From assembly GCA_945867155.1 (NCBI GenBank), contig CAMBHL010000006.1, positions 62,001-126,000 of the forward strand: a stretch of DNA of 64,000 nt, written 5' to 3'. The notes under the pieces were generated by a model. The model ran no database searches. It was given only the letters and a program-made list of their open reading frames with translations, and was not told the DNA's origin. A program made the translations under genes and the position numbers. The stretch's first letter is position 1, and each line of letters begins with the position of its first letter. The stretch is from an uncultured Eubacteriaceae bacterium. GTDB lineage: Bacteria; Bacillota; Clostridia; Eubacteriales; Eubacteriaceae. Below are positions 56,762-64,000 of the stretch, one piece after another.

Positions 56762-58111
56762 TTAGTCCTCGATCACATCGTCATCCGGCGTGTTGACCAT
56801 TTTCTTTGCTGTGGCTTCGTCTTCGTTGTACCACTTCATACGGTATTCATAAGGCTGCATGATGCCCGCCGCCAGATCAGCGCGGTCTTGACCGCGTTCT
56901 GTCTCTTCATCAGTCAGGACGTTGTCGCCAAATGATATGGTGAGATCATACCCGCTGTGATACAAGCCATTGTAAAAAGCCAGAGCATTCACGTAATCCG
57001 TCAGGCAGTCCTTTAGCCGGTCTTCAATTCCGGCGACGCGGTTGTACTTTCTGAACCGTGCCGCTTTAATTTCGGTCGCTGTTTTTTCAACCATGTTGGC
57101 ATCGGATAAGTCACCGTAAGAAAGGCCGACTGAAAATTCAATCTGTCTTAAATAGCGTTCCAAGCCGTTGATAAAGTTGGTGTCTCTGATATCCGGGCTG
57201 TATTCCTTGAAAAAGTCGCCGTCTTCGCTTCCGGTTCGAAGTCCTCTATAAAGCCGTTTATTGAGCTTCGGCATGCTGTAATGGCCTTTGCCCTGAGTTC
57301 TTAGCATTCTGTCATCGGCGTGAATCGCCCGCTCGGCTGATTCAAATTCCCAGTCAAGCCGAGCTCCTTGAATGTCCGCCTTTCGGATCATGTCGATCGC
57401 AGACTCATAAATGGAAACGCCGCAAGGGCTTCCGTCGATATCGTTCTGGATCGGATTCTTGTAATAGCCGAAGTCCATCTCCGTCATACCCGGATACCGG
57501 ATGCCAGGTGTCAGGTTTTCCCAATCCGGAAGAACAGATAAAGGAATCACTCGGTCAAACCCAAAGCGCGTTGATGACTCATAAGCCGTGTTGGTGATTT
57601 CAAGGGCACCCTCTACCAGTTTATGCCGTTCCAAGCGGATATAATACTTGTCGTCGTCGATATGCCGTGTGTCAATAAACGCGATGTCAATCGGCTTTGC
57701 GTTTGCATCAAAGCGAATCGGTACAAACCGGTCTGCTGGTACAAATTCCGTCAGGCCGGTATTGGATAAAGGCTTGATGCAGAAAGCCCCGACCGCAAGC
57801 CCCAGCTGCATGTTCTGAAGCAAGTCCCGGGTTCCGGCGTTGTATAATTCCAAAAGATTATCATTTGTGACATTGACTTCCAGTTCAGAGAGCACAACGT
57901 CTGCAAACTCGCGGCAAATCCCTTTTTCAATGCCCAGTGAAGTCACATAATCCGAACCGGCGCACCATGGCGCATTTCCTGACCACATGTTTTCCCACTC
58001 ACTGATTTTGTCGATCATGGCGGTTGTGATTTCCGGTGCTTCAGATAATACCCGCGTGATTGTTATTCGATCAAACATCTTTTTTAAAAAACCTCTCAGT
58101 TTCTCAAACAT
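56762..58111 (-). CDS. Phage portal protein (SPP1 type)
   Basis: This 449-residue protein starts MFEKLRGFLKKMFDRITITR after GAGGAATTGCG; an upstream in-frame ATG lies in the terminase end. Portal features are the wing/clip regions with IREFADVVLSELEV-like CREFADVVLSELEVNV near 70 and FNFAGGVSIYE-like SPCGVSIYESAIDMIRKAD near 230. LSYGDLSDANMVEKTATEI near 345 is typical of SPP1 Gp6-type portals. It forms the dodecameric DNA channel at one capsid vertex. It lies 10 bases after the terminase. Confidence 0.92.
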   Translation of the reverse strand: MFEKLRGFLKKMFDRITITRVLSEAPEITTAMIDKISEWENMWSGNAPWCAGSDYVTSLGIEKGICREFADVVLSELEVNVTNDNLLELYNAGTRDLLQNMQLGLAVGAFCIKPLSNTGLTEFVPADRFVPIRFDANAKPIDIAFIDTRHIDDDKYYIRLERHKLVEGALEITNTAYESSTRFGFDRVIPLSVLPDWENLTPGIRYPGMTEMDFGYYKNPIQNDIDGSPCGVSIYESAIDMIRKADIQGARLDWEFESAERAIHADDRMLRTQGKGHYSMPKLNKRLYRGLRTGSEDGDFFKEYSPDIRDTNFINGLERYLRQIEFSVGLSYGDLSDANMVEKTATEIKAARFRKYNRVAGIEDRLKDCLTDYVNALAFYNGLYHSGYDLTISFGDNVLTDEETERGQDRADLAAGIMQPYEYRMKWYNEDEATAKKMVNTPDDDVIED

Positions 58112-58121
58112 CGCAATTCCT

Positions 58122-59360
58122 CTATAAAAGCAAATCCAAAACGCGCTCGATCGTGTACTCAAACGCATCAAGGCTGTCTATGTCCGTAGACCCATCATCA
58201 AGTCGCTCATCGTCTTTACTATCTTTGTCCCACACCGCGTCCTGCATGGCATGTGATAGGCTCTCGCAGTCCGTAGTTATTGAAAACCGTCCGGCGCCTT
58301 GAAGACGAACCGTGGCGGCGATTCGATCATTGATTCTTCTTTTCTTCGCAGGATATACGCCAATCATCGGGTCGTATTCTTCAACCGCATTTCTTATCCC
58401 GTTTCCCAATACGGTTTCGGCGTTGTCCCAGTAGACTTCCGAAACATCGCCATACTTTTTCTGAACCGCTTTGATAAATGACACCGCGTACTGATCCAAC
58501 CTGTTGGAGTCGATCGGCGCGTCGACATCGCCTGCCATAATGCGCTGGCTCATTAAAACGGTGATGCGCTCATAATCTCCGACAATGCCCGTCGCGACAA
58601 ACGCGTGGCCGGACTGATTCCCGCCGAAGTCAATGCCAACATTAATTGCGGTGATATTCCTGACTTCTTCCGGCTTTATCGTAAAGGCCTGCGGATTGTC
58701 TGCAAACTTTCTGTAAATGGCCCCATCCGCCCGTTTCCAAAGCCCTTCAATCAGTCGGTCGTAATAGACCGTCCCGGCGTATTCTTTGCAAAGATTGTCC
58801 ACAAACGCCTTCGGCAGATATGGATTGTCAAACAGCGTGTAATGCTGCACATAGATATCCACATCGCTGTCGATAAACTGCTTGAGCCAGTGTGTTGGGC
58901 TCTCGGGGTTGCACGCCCCGTCAAAGCAACTGTATTCTTTATCAAGACGCGACTTAAGCATCTCGAAGACATCCGGATGCCACTTTGCGATTTCGTCGCC
59001 ATAGACGTATTTCATCGACGCCCCTTGAATTTTGGCGACCTGCGATACTTTCTCTGCGCCCAGACAGTAAACTTTCTCGCCGAAAATAACAGCAATGTTT
59101 TGAGAATTGATCGTGCCAATCCGGCGCGGCCCGTAGATTTCCCGCATCGGCTCTAAGACGTTGCGCTCGATCGTCGATTTTGAAACGCCCAGGATCGCAG
59201 AAAGTCCAGGCTTGTTTTTCCGGCTTAAGATTCGGTCTGGAATGACGCATGCCGTATCAACAAAAGACTTTCCTGAACGAACGGCTCCGGTTTTGATGTT
59301 CCATCTTCGGGCTGCCTTCTGCGTGTATTCCTTTTGCTTGTCCGTTAAAACCGGGATCAT
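58122..59360 (-). CDS. terL: Terminase large subunit (PBSX type)
   Basis: This 412-residue DNA-packaging motor has Walker A TGAVRSGKSFVDTA near residue 25, a Walker B-like MKYVYGDEIAKW near 115, and the C-terminal nuclease with INVGIDFGGNQSGHAFVA near 230 and VYWDNAETVL near 305. It cuts and pumps phage DNA into the head. The start overlaps the small subunit stop by four bases. Complete. Confidence 0.95.
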   Translation of the reverse strand: MIPVLTDKQKEYTQKAARRWNIKTGAVRSGKSFVDTACVIPDRILSRKNKPGLSAILGVSKSTIERNVLEPMREIYGPRRIGTINSQNIAVIFGEKVYCLGAEKVSQVAKIQGASMKYVYGDEIAKWHPDVFEMLKSRLDKEYSCFDGACNPESPTHWLKQFIDSDVDIYVQHYTLFDNPYLPKAFVDNLCKEYAGTVYYDRLIEGLWKRADGAIYRKFADNPQAFTIKPEEVRNITAINVGIDFGGNQSGHAFVATGIVGDYERITVLMSQRIMAGDVDAPIDSNRLDQYAVSFIKAVQKKYGDVSEVYWDNAETVLGNGIRNAVEEYDPMIGVYPAKKRRINDRIAATVRLQGAGRFSITTDCESLSHAMQDAVWDKDSKDDERLDDGSTDIDSLDAFEYTIERVLDLLL

Positions 59361-59713
59361 TTCTTCATCGCCTCTACGAATGTTCTTACGTTGTCATCGT
59401 CGTTGTCCTGGACTTCAACATGATCGCGCCATTGCTTGGGCTTTCTGTTCTTTAGCCAGAAGATCTGCGCCGTCGTGTTACCGGACAATGCGTTTTCAAG
59501 AAGTGCGTTTTCGACTTCGCGATCCACAACGTCTTTATTCTCTTTTAGGGACTCCGAAATCTCCGAATACTTATTTTTCCATGAGTACAAAGTGGAACAA
59601 GTAATCCCCATATTCTTTGCAATCTGCTTGTCTGTCAGTCCGTCTCTCGCCCATCCTTGAATGCGAATAAGGCCTTCATCGGTGAGCCAGTATTGATATT
59701 TACCTTTCGCCAC
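59357..59713 (-). CDS. terS: Terminase small subunit
   Basis: This 118-residue DNA-binding protein starts at a GTG (MAKGKYQYWLTDEGLIRIQ) with GAAAGGAGTCTTCAT before it. The frame is open 48 codons further up but that stretch crosses a terminator. A helix-turn-helix (GLTDKQIAKNMGITCSTLYS) lies near 26-46, then a helical oligomer domain and NTTAQIFWLKNRKPKQW near 90. It recognises the packaging site, which should lie in or near this gene. Confidence 0.9.
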   Translation of the reverse strand: MAKGKYQYWLTDEGLIRIQGWARDGLTDKQIAKNMGITCSTLYSWKNKYSEISESLKENKDVVDREVENALLENALSGNTTAQIFWLKNRKPKQWRDHVEVQDNDDDNVRTFVEAMKK

Positions 59714-59743
59714 ATGAAGACTCCTTTCGGTTAATTTCAGGCG

Positions 59744-59770
59744 TAAAAAAAGGACCTTTCGGCCCTTGCT
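59744..59770 (-). terminator. Terminator upstream of the terminase genes
   Basis: Minus-strand AAGGGCC, GAAA loop, GGTCCTT, then TTTTTTACG, about 30 bases before terS. Late gene expression may need antitermination through it. Confidence 0.8.
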
Positions 59771-59875
59771 AATCTTCATATGCTGCACTATTTTTGTTAA
59801 GCATTTGAAATATTTGAAATTAATTAATTGACTTTTGCCGATGGAATAAAAGCACATGAAGTATTAGTTCGTAAA

Positions 59876-59912
59876 ACAAAAGCGCCCCCGTGTTTACCCA
59901 AGAGCGCTAATG
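59876..59912 (-). terminator. Possible terminator in the pre-terminase gap
   Basis: Minus-strand AGCGCTC and GGGCGCT pair around a long imperfect interior, followed by TTTTGTTTT. The whole interval 59714-60086 holds this and the previous hairpin; I see no gene in it, and no clear late promoter. Confidence 0.5.
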
Positions 59913-60086
59913 AAAGAGAATTAAGAGAGATGCTTCACAAGAAAGAAGACAATATGTGTGCTTTGGTGATGCCGTTCTAAGCTACATTATGCCAAAAAAT
60001 GTTCTGTCTTTGTATTTATCAATGGAGATTTCTAAATATGACTTATATGATTTTCTTCATTCTCTTATATTATCATTATAGCCTCT

Positions 60087-60554
60087 TCATGTGTGCCAGT
60101 GTGTGCCATCTTTTATTTCTTTCACGGCATCCAGTGCTTCTTTGTGCAGCCGGTGGATCTGCCGCCATGAGTATCCCATCTTGCAGCAGATGTATTCCCA
60201 GGAGTGCGGCCTGCTGTCCTTTCCGCTTTCGAGATAACGCATCTCAAGAAGACGTCTTAGAGTTGGTTTTTTCACTTTCTTGATGATGCCGTTGATTTTG
60301 TCGCGCTTGTCTTTCAGTTCTTCAAGTTCTCTTACAATCTCGTCCTCTATCTGGTCGAGCTTATCAAGGATTTTCTCCACACGGTCTGATCGGCTGAAAC
60401 CCGGCGCTTTTGGCATCCCGTCCAAATTTTGAGCGGTGAGTCCCTCTAACCGGCTTTCCAGCTCTTTTATTTCTTGCTCTAGCTCGTTTATCCGCTCTTT
60501 CGTCGTGATGTAGCATTTTAGTTCTTGACTCGTTTTATATTGATCTTGATTCAT
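60087..60554 (-). CDS. Phage late-gene regulator, DUF1492/ArpU-like (sigma-4-like)
   Basis: This 155-residue protein starts MNQDQYKTSQELKCYIT and has a coiled coil (NELEQEIKELESRLEG, then LDKLDQIEDEIVRELEEL) and a C-terminal helix-turn-helix (SWEYICCKMGYSWRQIHRLH). Such proteins sit just before the terminase operon in many Firmicutes phages and are thought to activate late genes. Function is inferred from place and domain order. Confidence 0.8.
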   Translation of the reverse strand: MNQDQYKTSQELKCYITTKERINELEQEIKELESRLEGLTAQNLDGMPKAPGFSRSDRVEKILDKLDQIEDEIVRELEELKDKRDKINGIIKKVKKPTLRRLLEMRYLESGKDSRPHSWEYICCKMGYSWRQIHRLHKEALDAVKEIKDGTHWHT

Positions 60555-60557
60555 TTC

Positions 60558-60731
60558 TTACTTTAGCAGCTTCCTTCTGACCTTCTGCGTGAAGATTCTC
60601 TCGTCTTCCAACGCTTTCCGTCTGGCTGCGTTCTCTTTCTCTTTTTCGTCTTTGTAGAGGATATACAGCTGGCAGTCTTCGTGGCAGCCAAGATATCTTT
60701 CCTTGCAATTTCTACACGGCGCTTTTATCAT
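60558..60731 (-). CDS. 57-residue phage protein with Cys pairs
   Basis: The ORF starts MIKAPCRNCKERYLGCHEDC: four cysteines and a His in a CxxC...CHxxC arrangement, probably zinc-binding, followed by a long charged helix (LYKDEKEKENAARRKALE). It lies 3 bases before the late regulator start, so the two share a transcript. GGACGGAGAGAAA precedes the ATG. Similar short proteins occur in this position in other Firmicutes phages; role unknown. Confidence 0.68.
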   Translation of the reverse strand: MIKAPCRNCKERYLGCHEDCQLYILYKDEKEKENAARRKALEDERIFTQKVRRKLLK

Positions 60732-60805
60732 TTTCTCTCCGTCCTATTTAAAAATTCATTGTTATCTGCTTGCCATCTTCTTTTTTCAGTCTGTAACCAA
60801 TCCTT

Positions 60806-61018
60806 CTATACTCGCCTGTTCCAGAATTCCGGTGTGTACTTCTCACTGTTGCTATCGCATTTCTCATTGTTAAAGCTGACGATCGCGCCGCATTCGCTGT
60901 AATTTGTGCAGCACACCCCAGTCAACCCGCCAATCATTTCTAAGGTTTCCACCTTACTCCCACAAAAAGGGCAGGTTTTCAGCTTAATCTTTTGACGCTT
61001 TATTTTTATCCTCGACAT
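60806..61018 (-). CDS. Lar-family restriction alleviation-like protein
   Basis: This 70-residue protein has the Lar pattern: CPFCGSKVETLEM at residues 16-28, CCTNYSECGAIVSF near 36-49 and the ending PEFWNRRV. Lar-type proteins are small zinc-binding phage proteins named after the Rac prophage factor that reduces type I restriction. The start lies inside the resolvase end (35-base overlap). The restriction-alleviation role is by family name only. Confidence 0.8.
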   Translation of the reverse strand: MSRIKIKRQKIKLKTCPFCGSKVETLEMIGGLTGVCCTNYSECGAIVSFNNEKCDSNSEKYTPEFWNRRV

Positions 61019-61379
61019 CTTTTCCTGCCTCCCATTTGTGATACAACTTAAACCAATCCTCTAATTTCATGGTTACCAATGTCTTGCAATTGTTTTTTCG
61101 ATGAAACACAACGGGAATTTCGCCCTCTCTGGCATCTCTGACAGCCTGATCCATCGCACGATAGAGGTTCAGCCGTTCCACGCGCTTCGCCTCAACGTGA
61201 ATGCCAGGAAGACCGACCACGTCCGCGTCGCCGTTGGCGCCTGAATATTGCTGGCCGCGCCGGGCATCGTGGTATCCTTTGGCGCGGAATGCACTGGCCA
61301 GCTCACGCTCATAACGGGCGCCCTTCGCTCGGCTGTTTACAGGCCCATCAAAATCATCTTTGCTAAAGCTTCTTTTCAT
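60984..61379 (-). CDS. Holliday junction resolvase-like PD-(D/E)XK nuclease
   Basis: This 131-residue protein has the Hjc-like nuclease pattern: Glu in RYERELASAFRAKGY near 24, GDADVVGLPG with the metal Asp near 51, and the E-x-K pair in HVEAKRVERL near 62. It would resolve branched DNA during phage replication or recombination before packaging. The start overlaps the stop of the 30-residue membrane peptide (CGATGA). Alternative: a VRR-type nuclease of the same fold. Confidence 0.8.
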   Translation of the reverse strand: MKRSFSKDDFDGPVNSRAKGARYERELASAFRAKGYHDARRGQQYSGANGDADVVGLPGIHVEAKRVERLNLYRAMDQAVRDAREGEIPVVFHRKNNCKTLVTMKLEDWFKLYHKWEAGKDVEDKNKASKD

Positions 61380-61468
61380 CGTTTATCCTTTTCCATCTCA
61401 CAGATCAAAAGCGACGTTGCCAGCGAAATCAATGCTGGCAGCACCACACAAAATAAAATAAAAATCAT
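61376..61468 (-). CDS. 30-residue membrane peptide
   Basis: The ORF begins MIFILFCVVLPALISLATSL and ends EMEKDKR: one hydrophobic helix and a charged tail. GAGAGGAGATAAT is an excellent ribosome site, and the stop overlaps the resolvase ATG, so translation is coupled. It is the first gene after the noncoding inverted-repeat element. It may be a leader peptide or a small membrane protein; family unknown. Confidence 0.6.
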   Translation of the reverse strand: MIFILFCVVLPALISLATSLLICEMEKDKR

Positions 61469-61481
61469 ATTATCTCCTCTC

Positions 61482-61749
61482 AACCGCCGTCAGTGCTAGG
61501 CGCTGTGCAAATCATTTTATATACAAAACCATCACGAAATTTTAATAGAGGTCATATCTTTCCGCTTCCCTGTATTTCTCCATCACCAATTAATGAATTA
61601 GTTGTGGCCAGATTCGCTCGCTGCCCTATTTGATAACTGTTCGGAAATACCGAACAGTTGAAACTGACTCAAAAAACTGCTGAAATGTTAAATTCTTCCC
61701 CCCCTTCCTGTATAGGGCCCGCTTTCAGCGCCCAGCATTGACGGCGGTT
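61482..61749. repeat. 268-base noncoding element with terminal inverted repeats
   Basis: The ends 61482-61505 and 61726-61749 are inverted copies of each other (22 of 24 bases match; sequence AACCGCCGTCA...TGCT...GGCGCTG). The interior has no gene, a perfect palindrome at 61635-61659 and a C-rich run near 61700. No target duplication is evident. It could be a MITE-like insertion, a structured RNA, or a phage control region. Confidence 0.6.
61635..61659. promoter_or_regulatory. Perfect palindrome in the phage intergenic region
   Basis: Two 10-base arms (AACTGTTCGG and its exact complement) flank the centre AAATA. No T run follows on either strand, so it looks more like a dimeric repressor site than a terminator. 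It does not resemble the usual Firmicutes LexA box. Confidence 0.6.
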
Positions 61750-61754
61750 TAAAT

Positions 61755-62585
61755 TTAACCAATCAATTGATCAACTATCCCGATCTGTCCGGTGATCTGA
61801 TCTTCTTGATAGCCATACGCATTTTCTTCTGACAAAATCATCTTTGCTTTGGCTAATCGATAAAAATGCTTTGAAACTTCAAACCCGTAAGCGTCGCGGC
61901 CAATCTCCTGGCATGCCCTTAACGTTGAACCTGATCCAGCAACTGGATCAATAACCACATCGCCCGGGTCCGTAAATAATCGGATCAGGTTCTTTAAAAG
62001 CTTAATCGGCTTCTGCGTTGGATGGATTTTTGGGTATTCTTTCCCATCACGCTCCCACATGATCCAATCGAATATCATCTTGCCTTCGTTGTTAAACTTC
62101 GGAAGCTTATCTCGATAAAGCAGCAGCGCATGCTCTGTAGCGCCGACAATCCGCATATTTGCCTTTAAGACCTGGGCGGAATAATTTTTACAGAATGTGA
62201 GGTGCTGATAGTTGGTGAAGCCGTGCTTCTTCGCGTACTTTAAAACCATTTGGATTTGCTGAAAAGCACAGAACACAATCATACATGGTGCTTTTCCCCG
62301 CTCTTTTGGTTCTTTTTTCAAAAGTCGATTGCAAAAGTGGAAGTACTCGGCAATGTTGAAATTAAAATCCGTATTAAACGCGCTCTTTCCGGCCTTCTTA
62401 CTCTCTCCGTTCTTGTTGTCTCCGCCCACGTACCATTCCGGGCTGGAGCCGTAAAAATTACTGCCGATGTTATACGGGATATCGGCAATCACCAGCTGCG
62501 CTCTTGGGATACCATAGCATTTGAAGTTCTGAAAATTGTCATTGATCAAAATACATTTAGACGCATGTTTGCGTTGTGGATCCAT
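61755..62585 (-). CDS. Phage DNA methyltransferase (N6-adenine or N4-cytosine, beta class)
   Basis: This 276-residue enzyme has the catalytic motif IV as IADIPYNIGSNF near residue 33 (DIPY variant of DPPY) and the S-adenosylmethionine-binding motif I DPVAGSGSTLRACQ near 215, preceded by HPTQKPIKLLKNLIR. Motif IV before motif I defines the beta class. No restriction endonuclease is next to it, so it is an orphan, likely protecting phage DNA from host restriction or marking it. Recognition site unknown. It starts 1 base after the 71-residue gene. Confidence 0.88.
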   Translation of the reverse strand: MDPQRKHASKCILINDNFQNFKCYGIPRAQLVIADIPYNIGSNFYGSSPEWYVGGDNKNGESKKAGKSAFNTDFNFNIAEYFHFCNRLLKKEPKERGKAPCMIVFCAFQQIQMVLKYAKKHGFTNYQHLTFCKNYSAQVLKANMRIVGATEHALLLYRDKLPKFNNEGKMIFDWIMWERDGKEYPKIHPTQKPIKLLKNLIRLFTDPGDVVIDPVAGSGSTLRACQEIGRDAYGFEVSKHFYRLAKAKMILSEENAYGYQEDQITGQIGIVDQLIG

Positions 62586-62586
62586 A

Positions 62587-62802
62587 TCACGCCCTCGCTT
62601 TCTTTCTCATCTTCGGCCTGTACGGCAGCACCGTCTCATCATCATCAATGTGCTCAAAGTTTGCCGACACCAGGCGCATATCAAAGGCGTTGAGCGCCCC
62701 GCCTTTCGGTCTGGCCCGCTCATAGGTCTTCATCCAGATCACGCCGTCAAACTCAAATAAATCGTTAATTTCCAAATCCTTAAATTTCATTAAGTTATCC
62801 AC
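62587..62802 (-). CDS. Small phage protein, unrecognised
   Basis: This 71-residue protein starts at a GTG (MDNLMKFKDLEINDLFEFDG) preceded by GAGAGGATTAATT, or at an ATG four codons later. It appears beta-rich with a basic end (RPKMRKKARA). The FEFDGVIWMKTYERARPKGG pattern resembles small phage proteins found next to methylases, of unknown role. It starts 2 bases after the 139-residue gene. Confidence 0.6.
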   Translation of the reverse strand: MDNLMKFKDLEINDLFEFDGVIWMKTYERARPKGGALNAFDMRLVSANFEHIDDDETVLPYRPKMRKKARA

Positions 62803-62804
62803 AA

Positions 62805-63224
62805 TTAATCCTCTCTGTCCACATACATGTAATCAATATCCAATAGCTCAGAGATAAATGCGGGCAGCCGGTCAAAGTCAATTTCAAGGGCGCCGCATTT
62901 TCCTGCAGAAATGCCGATATAGCCGTCTTCTCGGTTAACGAAGAAGCTCAGCCAAGTGATCGTCTCAGAATCGTAATAGAGGCCCTTTTCTGGATTTTTA
63001 GTATTAAAGGACCGTGAGAGTCTATTCGGCATCAGCGGAATGATGAGCCCATTGATCATCAGCTTCGGTCCGCGGGCTCGCTTGATCTGGTCCAGAAATT
63101 CCAAGACCTTCACGGCCTGGTCGATCGATTCCGCTGTATAAGGGTGTCGAGCCTTGATACCTCTTAAGTCACGGCTTACGGCTCTTAAGTTCGTGGCTTG
63201 GATCGGGTTCTTTTGCTTGCTCAT
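62805..63224 (-). CDS. Phage protein of unknown function
   Basis: This 139-residue protein begins MSKQKNPIQATNLRAVSRDL. It has a helical first part (SIDQAVKVLEFLDQIKRAR near 34) and a beta-rich second part (ITWLSFFVNREDGYIGISAG near 88). I recognise no domain. Its start overlaps the DUF4373 gene's stop by four bases, so it belongs to the early replication unit. It could be a replication accessory. Confidence 0.6.
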   Translation of the reverse strand: MSKQKNPIQATNLRAVSRDLRGIKARHPYTAESIDQAVKVLEFLDQIKRARGPKLMINGLIIPLMPNRLSRSFNTKNPEKGLYYDSETITWLSFFVNREDGYIGISAGKCGALEIDFDRLPAFISELLDIDYMYVDRED

Positions 63225-63838
63225 GGTTCTCCTTCTTGATCATTCACTAATGCCATGACCGATTGTGTATCCGCTTCAGCTAAGGCATCGATTAATATTT
63301 CTCTTTTTTGTGTATCGGCGTCAGCCGCGTCCGCGTAAGCGGACTTATTATTATTTACTTTTATTTTATTTACTTTACTTTGTGTATTATTGCGCGCATT
63401 TTTGGAGTTATTGTTAACATTAACGCCGTTATTGTTTGCATTTACTTTTTTTAGGACACCATGAATCAGAAGATACTCTTTCTTGATTTCTAAACCCTGG
63501 CGCCGTTTGGTCATTTCAAAATAGCGTTTTTGAATGCCTCGCGACGTCAGGATGTGATGCTTTTTAAACATCGATGCATCGAAGAGTCCTCTTCTAATAG
63601 CAGCTTGGACGATATCTGACACGAGTGTGCGATCTTCACCGATCGAGCGGGAAAACAACATACCAATATCCTCTGACCATTCGCCGTAATATCCATGTGA
63701 TCCGTAAATGTATTGCAAAAGTTTTACGAACACGGCGAATGCTTTGACACCAAACTGCGCTTCCAATAACTGAACATTGGTGTCCATGGTGACGTCAAGG
63801 GGAAAGTAATCAACCCCTTCTTTTTGTGGTCTAGCCAT
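63221..63838 (-). CDS. DUF4373 (Lin1244-like) phage replication protein
   Basis: This 205-residue protein begins MARPQKEGVDYFPLDVTMDT, the standard opening of Lin1244/DUF4373 proteins, followed by FGVKAFAVFVKLLQYIYGSHG and the winged-helix-like part to about 115. Then comes an Asn/Lys-rich linker (about 130-170, NANNNGVNVNNNSKNARNN) and an acidic end. These proteins act in phage replication initiation, often as the N-terminal domain of a DnaD-like protein; here the DnaD part is absent. Confidence 0.82.
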   Translation of the reverse strand: MARPQKEGVDYFPLDVTMDTNVQLLEAQFGVKAFAVFVKLLQYIYGSHGYYGEWSEDIGMLFSRSIGEDRTLVSDIVQAAIRRGLFDASMFKKHHILTSRGIQKRYFEMTKRRQGLEIKKEYLLIHGVLKKVNANNNGVNVNNNSKNARNNTQSKVNKIKVNNNKSAYADAADADTQKREILIDALAEADTQSVMALVNDQEGEP

Positions 63839-63888
63839 GGCAACCTCGAAAATTTATTTATGAGACAGCGGCTTCTTCCTGGCTGCTT

Positions 63889-64000
63889 TCAGCCGAGGAA
63901 TCCTCTTCTTCCTCCATACTGTGTTTCATCCGGCAGATCAACCATATTGGCGTCCAGCGTCGTCTTGATCGTTTCGTCGGCGCTGACTTCTTTGACGAAC
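63889..64000 (-). CDS. C-terminal fragment of an early phage gene, cut by window edge
   Basis: The last 36 residues of a frame that enters from beyond the window end EVSADETIKTTLDANMVDLP, then a short tail. The acidic, helical look recalls the C terminus of phage recombinases or ssDNA-binding proteins, but the piece is too short to assign. A second frame from an ATG at 63929 to 63858 encodes the acidic MKHSMEEEEDSSAESS..., which would be a more typical tail if joined by a one-base shift. Confidence 0.35.
   Translation of the reverse strand, partial: FVKEVSADETIKTTLDANMVDLPDETQYGGRRGFLG

Larger units (their letters stand above)
33723..64000 (-). mobile_element. Siphovirus-type prophage integrated at tRNA-Val (one end in window)
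   Basis: From the tRNA fragment to the window edge every gene reads on the minus strand in typical phage order: early/replication, terminase, portal, minor capsid, scaffold, capsid, connectors, major tail protein, tape measure, distal tail, fibres, holin, endolysin. A long tail with tape measure and Dit-like protein indicates a siphovirus. Structural genes look intact. The integrase, repressor and second attachment site are not visible and must lie beyond 64 kb. At least 30.3 kb of the element is present. Confidence 0.95.

Overview
The window looks like the chromosome of a fermentative, anaerobic Gram-positive bacterium of the Clostridia (Eubacteriales; a Eubacteriaceae-like organism is my best guess, from gene content only). 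Supporting signs are a group A [FeFe] hydrogenase next to a NuoF/GltD-type flavoprotein, diaminopimelate synthesis through LL-diaminopimelate aminotransferase (DapL), a glycerol operon with the GlpP antiterminator and a DUF1667 partner, an accessory SecA, a sortase-type surface protein, strong AGGAGG ribosome binding sites, and a Firmicutes-type siphovirus prophage. Host genes are GC-rich; the prophage and parts of the surface protein are AT-richer.

1-10.3 kb (minus strand): the 3'-truncated prolyl-tRNA synthetase and a small DUF1858 protein, then an eight-gene operon read glpK - glpP - FGGY sugar kinase - SDR dehydrogenase - GlpA-type dehydrogenase - FAD/NAD oxidoreductase - DUF1667 - class II aldolase. 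It has a near-consensus promoter and a leader terminator suited to GlpP antitermination. Glycerol is phosphorylated and oxidised to DHAP. The extra kinase, dehydrogenase and aldolase suggest a second polyol or ketose feeding the same triose pool.

10.3-22.6 kb: a SecA2-type ATPase, apparently leaderless, faces a 1292-residue wall-anchored CAP-domain/coiled-coil surface protein with a G8 tract near its start. Then come purF-dapF-dapL in one operon, and glutamine synthetase with an ANTAR antiterminator.

22.6-33.7 kb: the hydrogenase pair, tRNA-Gly(CCC), a HAD phosphatase, an orphan EutP-like GTPase, a DUF815 AAA+ protein, a flavodoxin, a 33-residue membrane peptide with a palindromic operator, two tandem SleB-type wall hydrolases with almost identical catalytic domains (one with a frame disruption in its signal peptide), and threonine ammonia-lyase.

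33.7-64 kb: a siphovirus-type prophage integrated in a tRNA-Val(CAC) gene. The 3' part of the tRNA at 33723-33770 marks one end; the other end and the integrase lie outside the window. All phage genes visible here read on the minus strand. From high to low coordinate they are early/replication genes (DUF4373 protein, DNA methyltransferase, resolvase, Lar, a late regulator), terminase, portal, MuF-like minor capsid protein with an exchangeable C-terminal domain, an accessory block (zinc-ribbon protein, Tad2-like anti-Thoeris protein with an in-frame TGA, small proteins, lipoprotein), scaffold, capsid, connectors, tail, tape measure with two murein hydrolase domains, tail fibres, holin, endolysin, and a strongly promoted 36-residue hydrophobic peptide beside the attachment site. 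The accessory block and the attachment-site edge are the parts most likely to hold undescribed biology.
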